From VBWE01 sp943372645 (lineage in GTDB: Bacteria > Bacteroidota > Bacteroidia > Palsa-965): DNA of 64,000 bases. The notes below the pieces were generated by a model. That model ran no database searches. It was not told where the DNA came from and worked only from the letters and a program-made list of their open reading frames with translations. Shown piece after piece: positions 43,188 to 52,312 of the stretch. Numbering within the stretch: the first letter of the stretch is position 1; every line of letters begins with the position of its first letter. Where the stretch lies: contig CALRZN010000002.1 of the NCBI GenBank assembly GCA_943372645.1, positions 310,001 to 374,000 of the forward strand, written 5' to 3'. The position numbers and the translations under genes are program-made.

Positions 43188-44102
43188 ATGAAAAAGCTCC
43201 TTCTTCTTTTTGCGGTTACCGCATCGCTGCAGCTGGCAGCCGGTACCGATCCGTATTTTCGCCAGGCCGAAAACATTTTGCGTTATTACAACCCGGCATA
43301 CACCGGGTTGCTGGATGCGAAAAACAAATCGCTGCTGCTGAGTTTTCGTAACCAGTGGATGGATTTCCGCGACGGTGCGCCGATGACCTTTTCCACCACG
43401 TTCGGCGGACATTTTGAAAAACTGAGAGGAGCGGTTGACGGTACGTATATGTTCGACCGCAACGGCGTGTTTCAGAATCACTGGCTGAGTGTGAAGTATG
43501 CATTCAACGCCAAACTCGGCGAGCACATGAACCTGAATCTTGGCGGACGCGCATCGCTGGCGCTCATCAATGCCGATTTCGGGCCGTGCATAACCGTGCC
43601 GAATTACGTCTGCGAAATAGAAGGTGTACATAAAGCCGCTATTCCTGATTTTGATGCGGGCATGATGCTTACGCACACCGACAAGTTTTTCCTCGGTGTA
43701 AGCGCACGTCACCTCACCGAGCCCGAAGCAAAAATGACCACACTGCAGGGCAATGAGTTGAATCTGGATAAACAATACCTCACGTATTATGCATTGATGG
43801 GTACCACGTTGCCCGTGGGCGATCACGGCACGTTTACTGCATCAGGCAATTATCGGTACTCCGGAAACAACGGCGTAGGCGAAGTGATTGCCGATTTCCG
43901 CTGGCGTTTTATTCGCGCCGGTGCGTACTGCATTATTGATAACTGGGATAACGTGGCCAACCCGTACGGATTTACACTCGGGTTTTCGAAAAAAGAAGGA
44001 CGGCTGCACCTGCTCACCGGTTTTGAACCTTCGCACATCCAGGGGTTGGGCTCCTCGTTCGAGGCCGGGGCAAAATACATTTTCGGAAAGTTAAAAGACT
44101 GA
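43188..44102 (+). CDS. PorP/SprF-family outer-membrane protein
   Basis: Signal peptide MKKLLLLFAVTASLQLAAG, then the family start FRQAENILRYYNPAYTGL, which in PorP/SprF proteins reads ...NPAy.G. Repeated beta-strand pattern through GGRASLALINADFG and the C-terminal FEAGAKYIFGKL. 304 residues fit a small beta-barrel. Family members act with T9SS, helping a specific substrate (often an adhesin) reach or stay on the surface. Here it is not next to an adhesin gene, although T9SS cargo genes occur elsewhere in the window. Confidence 0.88.
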   Translation: MKKLLLLFAVTASLQLAAGTDPYFRQAENILRYYNPAYTGLLDAKNKSLLLSFRNQWMDFRDGAPMTFSTTFGGHFEKLRGAVDGTYMFDRNGVFQNHWLSVKYAFNAKLGEHMNLNLGGRASLALINADFGPCITVPNYVCEIEGVHKAAIPDFDAGMMLTHTDKFFLGVSARHLTEPEAKMTTLQGNELNLDKQYLTYYALMGTTLPVGDHGTFTASGNYRYSGNNGVGEVIADFRWRFIRAGAYCIIDNWDNVANPYGFTLGFSKKEGRLHLLTGFEPSHIQGLGSSFEAGAKYIFGKLKD

Positions 44103-44124
44103 GCTGTAGCGGGAATCAGAGCAC

Positions 44125-44188
44125 AAAAATCAGAGCGGAACAGTTGTTCCTCTGCGCTCTTCGTCCTGTTTCTGCGCTCTGATTTTTT
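44125..44188 (+). terminator. Terminator of the PorP/SprF gene
   Basis: AAAAATCAGAGCG pairs with CGCTCTGATTTTT around an inner ACAG/CTGT stem, followed by a T-run. Lies 23 bp after the stop. It is the first unit of a tandem duplication. Confidence 0.7.
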
Positions 44189-44230
44189 AATAGCTCTTAC
44201 ATCTGTAAACGCAGCGCACAGAAACACAGC

Positions 44231-44290
44231 GCAGAGCGGAACAGTTGATCCTCTTCGCTCTCCGTCCTGTTTCGTCGCTCTGATTTTTTT
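44231..44290. repeat. Second unit of a duplicated hairpin
   Basis: GCAGAGCGGAACAGTTGATC ... CGTCGCTCTGATTTTTTT repeats the unit at 44125-44188 (CAGAGCGGAACAGTTGTTCC ... GCGCTCTGATTTTTT) with a few changes. Probably a back-up terminator created by local duplication. Confidence 0.65.
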
Positions 44291-44329
44291 AGTTCCAGTA
44301 ACTTTAAATCGAACCTTTATAAAAGGCAA

Positions 44330-44520
44330 GAGCCCTGACTTTCACGTTCAGGGCTCCTGTGATCTGGGTCCACTCTGTAATGGGGTACCGCCGGCAACTT
44401 ACCATACATTTGCTCTTCCTTCAAATGCACAGTACACCTACACAACGTTGTTGCCGGACGGTACCGCACGACAGGTGGACTTATAACTTTACAAAGGTGA
44501 TTAAGTGCTCTTCACAAACC
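44330..44520 (-). ncRNA. Candidate structured RNA downstream of glyS
   Basis: The minus strand folds into a long rod: GTCCAC/GTGGAC, an asymmetric internal loop, then GGTACCG-u-CCGGCAAC paired with GTTGCCGGCGGTACC (15 bp, one bulge), an inner stem CATTTG-aaggaagag-CAAATG at the tip, and on the 3' side a terminator GAGCCCTGA/TCAGGGCTC (44330-44356). The 5' end near 44520 is a guess. The rod with a central bubble resembles 6S RNA in outline, but I do not recognise the sequence. It lacks the SRP GGAAGG-AGCA motif and the RNase P core. Confidence 0.45.
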
Positions 44521-44682
44521 AAATTAATCCCCTTTTATTTGTAGCAATTTAAAGATCAAATATCGACATAAAAAATTAATTTGCAAATACTTAACCAACT
44601 ATTAGTATAGGTTTTCGACCTTGCAAACTGATCCCGATAATGGCTTGTACCCGAATGTGTTTTTGTGTTCAAAAGCGGCGGC
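44521..44682. other. A+T-rich spacer between glyS and the candidate RNA
   Basis: No gene seen. A minus-strand TTAATTTG with TTG 17 bases upstream is a poor promoter match for the downstream RNA. Confidence 0.4.
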
Positions 44683-46251
44683 TTACTGCAGCTTTTTCAG
44701 CAGGCTTTTCATGTTCACGCGCTGATCAATAATTTCCGGGAGGCGGTCAATGTGCACGCGTTCCTGGGCCATGCTGTCGCGTTCGCGGATGGTTACCGTG
44801 TTGTCTTCCATGGTCTGGTGATCAACGGTTACACAATACGGTGTACCGATTGCATCCATGCGGCGGTAGCGTTTTCCGATCGCGTCTTTTTCTTCGTACA
44901 CACAGCTGAAATCAAATTTCAGTATGTCCATAATTTCGCGCGCTTTTTCCGGCAGACCGTCTTTTGCAAGCAGCGGAAATACGGCTACTTTGTAAGGTGC
45001 CAGTGCGGGCGGCAGGCGCAGCACCACGCGTTCGCTGCCGTCTTCGAGGGTTTCGATGGCGTAGCTGTTCGACATTACAGCAAGGAACATGCGGTCGAGG
45101 CCGATGGATGTTTCCACTACGTAAGGCACATAACTCTGGTTATCTTCCGAATCGAAATACTGCAGTTTTTTGCCCGAGAACTTTTCGTGTGCACTGAGGT
45201 CGAAATCGGTGCGCGAGTGAATGCCTTCGAGTTCCTTGAAACCAAACGGAAATTCAAACTCGATATCGCAGGCGCCGTCGGCATAATGCGCAAGTTTGAG
45301 GTGATCGTGAAAGCGGTAGTGCTGCTGGCCCATGCCGAGGGCGAGGTGCCACTTCATGCGTGTTTCTTTCCAGCGGTCGTACCATTCTTTCTGCGTGCCG
45401 GGTTTTACAAAAAACTGCATTTCCATCTGTTCAAATTCGCGCATGCGGAAGATGAACTGCTTGGCCACAATTTCGTTGCGGAACGCTTTTCCGGTTTGTG
45501 CAATACCGAACGGAATTTTCATGCGGCCGGTTTTCTGCACATTCAGGAAGTTCACAAAAATACCCTGGGCCGTTTCGGGGCGCAGGTAAATGGTGTTTGA
45601 ATCTTCGGCCACAGCACCCATCTGCGTAGCGAACATGAGGTTGAACTGCCGCACTTCAGTCCAGTTGCGTGAGCCTGAAACTTCGCAGGCGATTTCCAGG
45701 TCAACAATAATCTGGCGCAGTTCGCCCATATCATTTGCTTCGAGTGCGTTTTTGAAACGGGCGTTGATCTCGTCAATTTTTTTCTGGTTCTCCACCACAC
45801 GCGGGTTGGTGCTGCGGAACATGGCCTCGTCGAAGTTTTCAAAACGTTTGGCCGCTTTCTCTACTTCTTTTTTGATTTTATCTTCAATCTTCGCCACCGC
45901 ATTTTCGATGAGCACATCGGCGCGGTAACGTTTCTTCGAATCTTTGTTATCAATCAGCGGATCGCTGAACGCATCCACGTGCCCGGATGCTTTCCAGGTA
46001 GTCGGGTGCATAAAAATGGCGGCATCAATCCCCACGATATTTTCGTTGAGCTGCACCATGGAACGCCACCAGTATTCGCGGATGTTCTTTTTCAGTTCGG
46101 CACCATTCTGGCCGTAATCATATACCGCACCCGGTCCGTCGTAAATTTCGCTGGCCGGGAAAATGAATCCGTATTCTTTGCAATGCGAAGTCACATTTTT
46201 AAAAAGTTCTTCGCCGCTTAATGCTTTGGTTTTAACAGTAGTTTCTGACAT
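44683..46251 (-). CDS. glyS: Glycine--tRNA ligase (class II, single-chain)
   Basis: Charges tRNA-Gly. Class II motif 2 region FRNEI after FGIAQTGKAF, YLRPETAQGIFVNFLNV and the motif 3 area VVRLPPALAPYKVAVFPL followed by an anticodon-binding domain (DAIGTPYCVTVDHQ). 522 residues correspond to the alpha2 homodimeric form used by Bacteroidota, not the alpha2beta2 type. A -7 box lies four bases before the ATG. Confidence 0.96.
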   Translation of the reverse strand: MSETTVKTKALSGEELFKNVTSHCKEYGFIFPASEIYDGPGAVYDYGQNGAELKKNIREYWWRSMVQLNENIVGIDAAIFMHPTTWKASGHVDAFSDPLIDNKDSKKRYRADVLIENAVAKIEDKIKKEVEKAAKRFENFDEAMFRSTNPRVVENQKKIDEINARFKNALEANDMGELRQIIVDLEIACEVSGSRNWTEVRQFNLMFATQMGAVAEDSNTIYLRPETAQGIFVNFLNVQKTGRMKIPFGIAQTGKAFRNEIVAKQFIFRMREFEQMEMQFFVKPGTQKEWYDRWKETRMKWHLALGMGQQHYRFHDHLKLAHYADGACDIEFEFPFGFKELEGIHSRTDFDLSAHEKFSGKKLQYFDSEDNQSYVPYVVETSIGLDRMFLAVMSNSYAIETLEDGSERVVLRLPPALAPYKVAVFPLLAKDGLPEKAREIMDILKFDFSCVYEEKDAIGKRYRRMDAIGTPYCVTVDHQTMEDNTVTIRERDSMAQERVHIDRLPEIIDQRVNMKSLLKKLQ

Positions 46252-46255
46252 GGCG

Positions 46256-46263
46256 CAAAGATA
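46256..46263 (-). promoter_or_regulatory. -7 box of glyS
   Basis: TATCTTTG on the minus strand, four bases (CGCC) before the ATG, predicting a leaderless or nearly leaderless mRNA. Confidence 0.6.
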
Positions 46264-46313
46264 AGGATTCAGCCTGTTTTTTTACATCATGCAAAGCGCG
46301 TAACGATTTAAAA

Positions 46314-46321
46314 TACATTTG
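46314..46321 (+). promoter_or_regulatory. -7 box of the LytS-type kinase gene
   Basis: TACATTTG followed by four bases (CGGG) and the ATG. No TTG at the usual -33 distance. Confidence 0.55.
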
Positions 46322-46325
46322 CGGG

Positions 46326-49226
46326 ATGAAAAGGCTGTTTCTGCACCTGCTGTTCCTCCTGCTGTTTGCGGCCGCCCCCGGCCGCCTGCCGGCGCAGCAT
46401 CCGGCTTTTTACAACCTGAACGATGAATCGGGACTGCCGTCAAACGAAGTTTACCGCGTGGTGCAGGATTCTTTCGGATTCATCTGGATCGGTTGCGATG
46501 CAGGCCTTTTCCGCTACGACGGTTTTACGTTTAAGCCATACACCAACAGCCGCCAGAATGGCCGCGCCGTTTCGTTTCTTGTGCTGGATAACAAACAACG
46601 CATCTGGGCAAAAAACTTTTACGGGCAGATTTATCGTGTGGAGGACGATTCGCTGCGGATTATTTTTGAAAATAAAACCGCACAGTCGAGTCACCCGCAG
46701 TTTGCCGTTGATGCAGCGTGCAACCTGTGGACGTACCGGGACCAGGCTGTTTTATGTTATTCGGAAAATGGAGACAGCCTTGGCCGTTATGAATTTCCGC
46801 AGGTACATTCCTCCATTTCCTGCCTGTCGTTTTATAACGAAAAGGTGTATGTGATTTATGAAAACCTCACCGTGATGCGCCTTGACAGAAACGAAAAACA
46901 GGGGCATTGCATCCAGCCTCCGCTTGCGGGAGCCAATGAAATAAACAACGCCTATCCCATTATCCACAGCGGTAAATTATTGCTGCTGGTGGAAACGATC
47001 AGCAAAATTTCCGATTATCATATTTATGAAGTAACGCCTGCCGGGCTGAAACTGTTTAAGGAAATTGAGGAACCGGATAACCGTTCCCGCGTTTATTCCG
47101 TTTATTCGGATGGGCCTGCGCTCTGGGTAACGGCTTCGTTTGGTGTTATGCGGGTTGAGGAAAAATTCCCCACCCCCGCGCTGTTTGCGGACCAGAAGGT
47201 AAGTTTTATGCTGAAAGACCGGGAGGGCAGTTACTGGTTTTCGACGCTGCATAACGGCATTTTTGTGATTCCGGAGCTGGATGTGATTAAACTCAACACG
47301 GCCAACGCTGCGCTGAAAGAAAATAACATCACCTGTATTTCCGCAGGAGGCCCGGGGAAGATGATGATCGGAACATACCTGGGAGCAATTTATGAAATGA
47401 CCGTACCCGCATTTAAACCGGAAGAAAAATACGACAGCCGTGTTGAAAACCTGCGGGCGGTTAAAACCATTTCGTGGTACCCGGATTACACGTTGATTTC
47501 GCGTGGACGGTTTTGCATTATTGATAACAAAACAGGCCGGCAATATTTTCCGGCAACCTCCAACCTCCGCGATTTTGCCCGTGTGGGTGATACGGTGTTT
47601 GGTGTACACGCACAAAAAACGGTACGTATGAGCATGAGCCAGCTGGTTGAAAACAAACTCACCGGATGCGACATGTACAACACCGGCGGTAAAGCAATCG
47701 TGTACGATTCTGCGTTTCAGAAACTCTTTTTTGCGCTCGGTGAAGGTACTTTTTACCGGGATAAAGGCAACCAGCTAACTGAACTGCGGGCGAACAACGA
47801 ACCGGTGTATGCCAATGCCATTTCATACAGCAACGGAATTACCTGGATCGCAACGGCCAACCGCGGCGTGTTTGGATTTGAAAAAGCAAAACTGAAATAT
47901 CATTACGATGCAACGAACCTGTTGCGTGATAACAGTGCGCGTACATTGTATGCCACGCCGCAACAGGTATGGGTGTGTACTGACAACTACCTCATCCGCA
48001 TCAATCCGGCAACGGGTGAGGCAGCGTATTACGGTCCGGCCAATTCGGTGAATCCGAAAGACATCAACCACATTACCGTACAGGACGGAATGGTTTACCT
48101 GGCCACGAACAAGGGTGTTTTGATTTTTCCGGAAAAGCTGGGTTGGAAAAACAGCACGGTGCCGAATATCCGTATTGAAAGCGTGCATGCTGCCGGGCGG
48201 GAAGTGCTGCCGGGCGGCGACCAGGAATTGCCTTACGGCACCGGCGATCTGCAGATTCATTTTTCTGCAACTGCGTTTCGGAGCCGGGGCAACTTTACGT
48301 ACGCGTATCGCCTTGCCGGAACCGACAGCAGCTGGACATTGTTGCCCGCCACCTCGCCGCAGGTGCAGTTTTCGCAGCTTGCGGCCGGTTCGTACCGTTT
48401 CCAGGTGCGCGCCATCAATGAAAACGGAATCAGCAGCCGCACCGAAGAATTTATATTCCGTATTGCAACGCCGTTCTGGCAGCGCTGGTGGTTTTATGTG
48501 CTGCTGGTAATTGCCGCCCTTGCCCTGGCCACGCTGGTGTTCATCCTGCGCATCCGTTCCATCAACCGCAAGGCGGAGCTGAAAAACAAAATGATTCTTT
48601 CGCAAATGGCGGCACTTAAGTCGCAGATGAATCCGCACTTTATGTTTAATGCGCTCAATTCCATCCAGGATCTTGTGATTCAGCAGGACATCAAAAACTC
48701 GAATTTTTATCTTGGCAAATTCAGCAAACTGATGCGTAAAATATTACACGCCTCGGGCAGCGAAAGCCACGCACTGCATGATGAAATCGAATTCCTGCGC
48801 CTGTATCTCGATCTTGAAAAACTGCGTTTCGGCGATGATTTTACCTATACCATTTCCGTTGACCCGGCACTTGAAACAGACGACATCCACGTGCCTTCGA
48901 TGATTATCCAGCCCTTCGTGGAAAACGCCATGAAACACGGCCTGCTGCACAAGAGCGGAACAAAAACGCTGCACATTGATTTCAGCCTGCGCGACAAACT
49001 GATTTGCACGGTTACCGATAACGGTGTGGGGCGCAAACGGGCGGCGGAAATAAAAAACCGGGCAGGTGAAAAACACCGCTCGTTTGCAACGGGCGCCACG
49101 CAGCAGCGCCTCGACCTGCTGAACACATCGGTGAGCGGTTTCGGTTTTGAAATCATCGATCTCGAAAACGAAGGTGTTGCTGCCGGTACGCAGGTTGTAA
49201 TTCAGATACCACTGCGTTATTCATGA
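46326..49226 (+). CDS. Propeller-sensor histidine kinase (LytS-type catalytic domain)
   Basis: Signal peptide ends at RLPAQ. Residues of about 25-600 are a two-component-regulator propeller sensor (NLNDESGLPSNEVYRVVQD, IWIGCDAGLFRYDGF, YWFSTLHNGIFV), followed by a Y_Y_Y domain (YAYRLAGTDSSWTLLP), one membrane helix (WWFYVLLVIAALALATLVFI) and a His_kinase domain with MNPHFMFNALNSIQDLV (His771) and GVGRKRA near the end. 966 residues. Its partner is probably the LytTR regulator at 50888. Hybrid sensors of this shape often sense polysaccharide or surface signals; the ligand is unknown. Confidence 0.92.
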   Translation: MKRLFLHLLFLLLFAAAPGRLPAQHPAFYNLNDESGLPSNEVYRVVQDSFGFIWIGCDAGLFRYDGFTFKPYTNSRQNGRAVSFLVLDNKQRIWAKNFYGQIYRVEDDSLRIIFENKTAQSSHPQFAVDAACNLWTYRDQAVLCYSENGDSLGRYEFPQVHSSISCLSFYNEKVYVIYENLTVMRLDRNEKQGHCIQPPLAGANEINNAYPIIHSGKLLLLVETISKISDYHIYEVTPAGLKLFKEIEEPDNRSRVYSVYSDGPALWVTASFGVMRVEEKFPTPALFADQKVSFMLKDREGSYWFSTLHNGIFVIPELDVIKLNTANAALKENNITCISAGGPGKMMIGTYLGAIYEMTVPAFKPEEKYDSRVENLRAVKTISWYPDYTLISRGRFCIIDNKTGRQYFPATSNLRDFARVGDTVFGVHAQKTVRMSMSQLVENKLTGCDMYNTGGKAIVYDSAFQKLFFALGEGTFYRDKGNQLTELRANNEPVYANAISYSNGITWIATANRGVFGFEKAKLKYHYDATNLLRDNSARTLYATPQQVWVCTDNYLIRINPATGEAAYYGPANSVNPKDINHITVQDGMVYLATNKGVLIFPEKLGWKNSTVPNIRIESVHAAGREVLPGGDQELPYGTGDLQIHFSATAFRSRGNFTYAYRLAGTDSSWTLLPATSPQVQFSQLAAGSYRFQVRAINENGISSRTEEFIFRIATPFWQRWWFYVLLVIAALALATLVFILRIRSINRKAELKNKMILSQMAALKSQMNPHFMFNALNSIQDLVIQQDIKNSNFYLGKFSKLMRKILHASGSESHALHDEIEFLRLYLDLEKLRFGDDFTYTISVDPALETDDIHVPSMIIQPFVENAMKHGLLHKSGTKTLHIDFSLRDKLICTVTDNGVGRKRAAEIKNRAGEKHRSFATGATQQRLDLLNTSVSGFGFEIIDLENEGVAAGTQVVIQIPLRYS

Positions 49227-49304
49227 AACAGATTACCCCGTTGGTGAAATGAGGTACTGCGGTTTGTTTTTTTAAGACGCTATTTGTCAAAAAAACAAAA
49301 CATC

Positions 49305-50738
49305 ATGAAAAAAATTATGCTCATCGCGCTGCTGTTTCCGGCAGCTGCAATTCCTGCACAACGACTTAAAGACAAACTCAACGCCATAACGGAAACCGCA
49401 ACCGGCACACCGTCGGATAAAAGCAACGATAAAGGAGACGCACCGGCAACCGCTGTTACCACAACCGGCAACGAGAGCCAGTTTGTGATGATTGAAAATT
49501 TTATGAAAGCGAAAAAGCTCTTTCAAACACGCATTGAAAAAGCAGGCAAACCCGATGTGAGCCCGGCACCTTTTGCGGTGGCTGATTTTTTCGGTAAAAC
49601 CGAACGCGATGCAAACGGGCAGGTTATCAAATTCAAGGAGTATTCGGCCAATCACGCCACCTATCCGACCTGTTATGTATATGACGGGTATACGTATATT
49701 TTCATCAATGAAATTTGTTTTACGTTCAGTTATTGCAAGGTGCGCAGCGCTGCGGATGTAGACGGCTGCCTGGTCCCCGGCGAAGTTGCGCGCTGGGCAA
49801 ATGTGTACGCAACATCGAAAAGTGCAGCAGCAGGTCTTACCTATGAGTCTGCCGTAACCATGTTAAAAAATTATTTCAACGAAGCCGGCAAAGGAATTGA
49901 AACGGCAAATGCCAGTGCAAAAGCAGCGGCAGACAAAGCAGCAGATGAAAAACGTGCAAAATATTCCATCAAAGGCAAACAGGTGAAAACAATTAAAATT
50001 GTTTTCGGAACTGAAAAAACCGAAATGCGTTACAAAGAGCAGAACACATTTAAAGTAGTGGCTACATTGCAGGACGGTTCAACACTTACTGCGGGTGATG
50101 GCACCGGTTTTTACGACGACTATACCATTGATGTGACGGGATGCAGCCCGGAACAGGCTCAGAACGGAACCATTTACAATGCGTTTGTGTATTCGCCCGA
50201 CGATAAAATAACAGTGAAAGTAACGTCGAAACACCACGCCGCACTCAGCGATCAGAAATCAATCCGCATGAAATACGAAGTGCCTGCCGGTGAAACCTTC
50301 AGCTTCCGGAATAACCGGGCATACAATGGCGACCCGGGAAATGCAACGCGTGTGGAAATGAAACAGGTAAAAGACGCAACCACCGGCGAGGTGCTTATTG
50401 CCTACCAGGTGTTTAATACCGGCGAAACCAAACCATTGTGGGCGTTTAAATGCAAACCGGAAACACCGGTATCGGTTACCTGCGATGGCAACAACGGTTC
50501 GTCGGGTTACAGCAACGGGGCTTCTGAAAAGACACCTGAAAACGGAAAGCGCGGCGGCGACGGTGGCGACATCAAAATAATTACAGATCCTTCTGTAACC
50601 GTTTCGCCTGCGTTTACTTACAGCAACCACGGCGGTAAAGGCGGAAAAGCGGGCCATACCAAATACGGGAATGGTGTTGCAGGGCAGGATGGCCGCGATG
50701 GCCGTGTGGAGTCGGTGAAACAAAAGGTAAATTGGTAA
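49305..50738 (+). CDS. Secreted protein with Gly-rich C-terminus, 477 aa
   Basis: Signal peptide MKKIMLIALLFPAAAIPAQ from the ATG at 49305 (a TTG at 49284 adds seven residues without need). The middle is mixed alpha/beta with an Ala/Lys-rich helix (ASAKAAADKAADEKRAKY). The last 70 residues are rich in Gly, with GKRGGDGGDI, GGKGGKAGHTKYGNG and GQDGRDGRV, resembling collagen-like or bacterial glycine-rich tails. No T9SS domain. It separates the kinase from its presumed regulator, so it may be part of that signalling pathway. Family not recognised. Confidence 0.75.
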   Translation: MKKIMLIALLFPAAAIPAQRLKDKLNAITETATGTPSDKSNDKGDAPATAVTTTGNESQFVMIENFMKAKKLFQTRIEKAGKPDVSPAPFAVADFFGKTERDANGQVIKFKEYSANHATYPTCYVYDGYTYIFINEICFTFSYCKVRSAADVDGCLVPGEVARWANVYATSKSAAAGLTYESAVTMLKNYFNEAGKGIETANASAKAAADKAADEKRAKYSIKGKQVKTIKIVFGTEKTEMRYKEQNTFKVVATLQDGSTLTAGDGTGFYDDYTIDVTGCSPEQAQNGTIYNAFVYSPDDKITVKVTSKHHAALSDQKSIRMKYEVPAGETFSFRNNRAYNGDPGNATRVEMKQVKDATTGEVLIAYQVFNTGETKPLWAFKCKPETPVSVTCDGNNGSSGYSNGASEKTPENGKRGGDGGDIKIITDPSVTVSPAFTYSNHGGKGGKAGHTKYGNGVAGQDGRDGRVESVKQKVNW

Positions 50739-50749
50739 ATCATGCGCAG

Positions 50750-50771
50750 GCCGGGGGCGATTGCTCCCGGC
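50750..50771 (+). terminator. Possible weak terminator
   Basis: GCCGGGGGC-gatt-GCTCCCGGC hairpin twelve bp after the stop, but without a clear T-run. Confidence 0.35.
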
Positions 50772-50875
50772 TTCACCATACGGTTCATGAAGTAAGAACA
50801 GCAGTTCGTGAAACGAAAGCAACAGTATTGCCCGTTTTTTATCAATTTTTCAGCGTATTCCCGGATCGATTAAAC

Positions 50876-50883
50876 TAAATTTG
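50876..50883 (+). promoter_or_regulatory. -7 box of the LytTR regulator gene
   Basis: TAAATTTG, four bases (AGTA) before the ATG. Gives the regulator its own near-leaderless transcript. Confidence 0.55.
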
Positions 50884-50887
50884 AGTA

Positions 50888-51649
50888 ATGGAAACCATCA
50901 GGGCCATTTTGATTGACGATGAAGAGCGGGCGAGAAGAACCTTGTCAACCCTGCTCACCGGGTATTGCCCCGAAATTGAAATTGTGGCACAATGCACCAA
51001 TGTGCCCGAGGGTGTGCTGGCCATCAACAAACTGAAACCGCACCTGGTGTTTCTCGATATTGAAATGCCCGAATACAATGGCTTTGAGTTGCTGGGGTTT
51101 TTCCGGGAAGTGGACTTCGATATCATTTTTGTAACGGCGTACAGCGAATACGCAATCAAAGCATTTGAAGTATCGGCTGTTGATTATATCCTGAAACCGG
51201 TAGAAATTGAACAGCTTCAGGCGGCCGTTCAGAAAGTGAAACAGAAACAGCTGCACAGCAACATGCAGCAGCGACTTGAACTGCTGAAAGATGCGTTTAA
51301 AGGCGAAGAAATACGGCGCATTGCCGTTCCGATGAGCGACGGCCTGCTGTTTATTGAAGTGGCCGACATTGTGTTGCTGGAGGCCGACGGCGCATATACC
51401 AATGTGTTTCTGAAAAACGGATCGAAAATACTGGTGTGTAAAAAACTGAAGTTTTTTGAAGAGCTGCTCGAAAGCCGCCCCGGCTTTTTCCGTCCGCACC
51501 GCTCACACGTCATCAACATCAATTACATTAAAAAATACCAGCGCGGCGAAAGCAATATCCTGATGGATAACCAGCTGAATATCGCTGTTTCGCGCGACCG
51601 CAAGCAGGAGTTTGAGCAGCGCCTCAAAGAACTGCACCTGTCCGTTTAA
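50888..51649 (+). CDS. LytTR-family response regulator
   Basis: Receiver domain with IDDEERAR and phospho-acceptor Asp57 (LVFLDIEMPEYNGFELL), then AVDYILKPVE. C-terminal LytTR DNA-binding domain: DIVLLEADGAYTNVFLKNG, FFRPHRSHVININYIKKYQR. 253 residues. LytTR regulators pair with LytS-type kinases like the one at 46326; the gene in between is unusual for such a pair. A strong terminator follows. Confidence 0.95.
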   Translation: METIRAILIDDEERARRTLSTLLTGYCPEIEIVAQCTNVPEGVLAINKLKPHLVFLDIEMPEYNGFELLGFFREVDFDIIFVTAYSEYAIKAFEVSAVDYILKPVEIEQLQAAVQKVKQKQLHSNMQQRLELLKDAFKGEEIRRIAVPMSDGLLFIEVADIVLLEADGAYTNVFLKNGSKILVCKKLKFFEELLESRPGFFRPHRSHVININYIKKYQRGESNILMDNQLNIAVSRDRKQEFEQRLKELHLSV

Positions 51650-51681
51650 TTTTTCTGATGCGCATGCAGTTGGTGATACAG

Positions 51682-51718
51682 GCGCGGCACGTTTCGGTGT
51701 GCCGCGCTTTGTTTTTTT
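51682..51718 (+). terminator. Terminator of the LytTR gene
   Basis: GCGCGGCAC pairs perfectly with GTGCCGCGC (eight-base loop), followed by TTTGTTTTTTT. Confidence 0.9.
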
Positions 51719-51743
51719 GCTGCCCCGATAATGTCCCGGTATG

Positions 51744-51775
51744 TTGGTGGTATTGCCCGGCATCCGCTATCTTTG
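51744..51775 (+). promoter_or_regulatory. Promoter of the lipoprotein gene
   Basis: TTG (51744-51746), 21 bases, TATCTTTG (51768-51775), then four bases to the ATG at 51780. Good consensus; predicts a leaderless mRNA. Confidence 0.7.
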
Positions 51776-51779
51776 ACGT

Positions 51780-52277
51780 ATGCTGAAAAAAACAATTTGC
51801 TTTTCGTTCCTGCTGCTTGTTGCAGTGGGGTGCAACAACGGTGCTGAAGCGGCAGGCGTTTTTAACGACCGCGTAATCAATCTGTCGAACGGTTGCGTAA
51901 CGCGGCAGCAGGTGCTGATGGAAGCCGCCGAAAAGCAGGACGAAGCCGCTGCCCGCAAAGCGCTGGCCGAACTGCGGTCGTACACCATGCTGGCTGCCGA
52001 TTCGCTGAAACTGCTACAGGCGCCCGATGCACAGGAAGGTGCGGAATTTATGAAAGCCGCTGCGGCGTATATGAACAACCTGGTGAAAACCTGCGACAAC
52101 GAATACGATTTTTACATCACCAAACATTGCCGCCCCGACAGCCTGTTTACCGAAAACGACCAGCTGTTTATTGATTCGCTGGCGCTGCTGATCAATTCCC
52201 GCGATTCCATTGCCGATTTCGAATTTAACCGCGCCCAGAAAAAATTTGCGCAGAAATACGGCATGGAACTGAAATAA
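51780..52277 (+). CDS. Small helical lipoprotein, 165 aa
   Basis: MLKKTICFSFLLLVAVGCNN is a lipoprotein signal peptide with lipobox VAVGC, cleaved before Cys18. The mature part is charged and mostly helical (EAAEKQDEAARKALAELRSY and a similar second helix pair). Outer- or inner-membrane anchored. No family recognised. Own promoter, and followed after 35 bp by the DUF3109 gene with its own -7 box. Confidence 0.75.
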   Translation: MLKKTICFSFLLLVAVGCNNGAEAAGVFNDRVINLSNGCVTRQQVLMEAAEKQDEAAARKALAELRSYTMLAADSLKLLQAPDAQEGAEFMKAAAAYMNNLVKTCDNEYDFYITKHCRPDSLFTENDQLFIDSLALLINSRDSIADFEFNRAQKKFAQKYGMELK

Positions 52278-52297
52278 AATTGCCGTACAGAAACCGT

Positions 52298-52305
52298 TAT
52301 CTTTG
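52298..52305 (+). promoter_or_regulatory. -7 box of the DUF3109 gene
   Basis: TATCTTTG, seven bases before the ATG at 52313. A TTG lies 15 bases upstream, too close for consensus. Confidence 0.45.
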
Positions 52306-52312
52306 CCGCACC

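Noticed and set aside
44330..44520. Considered SRP RNA or RNase P RNA
   Set aside because: The SRP GGAAGG/AGCA loop and the RNase P core motifs are missing.
44665..45600. Open frame of 311 codons on plus opposite glyS
   Set aside because: Shadow of the synthetase; no start signals or domain.
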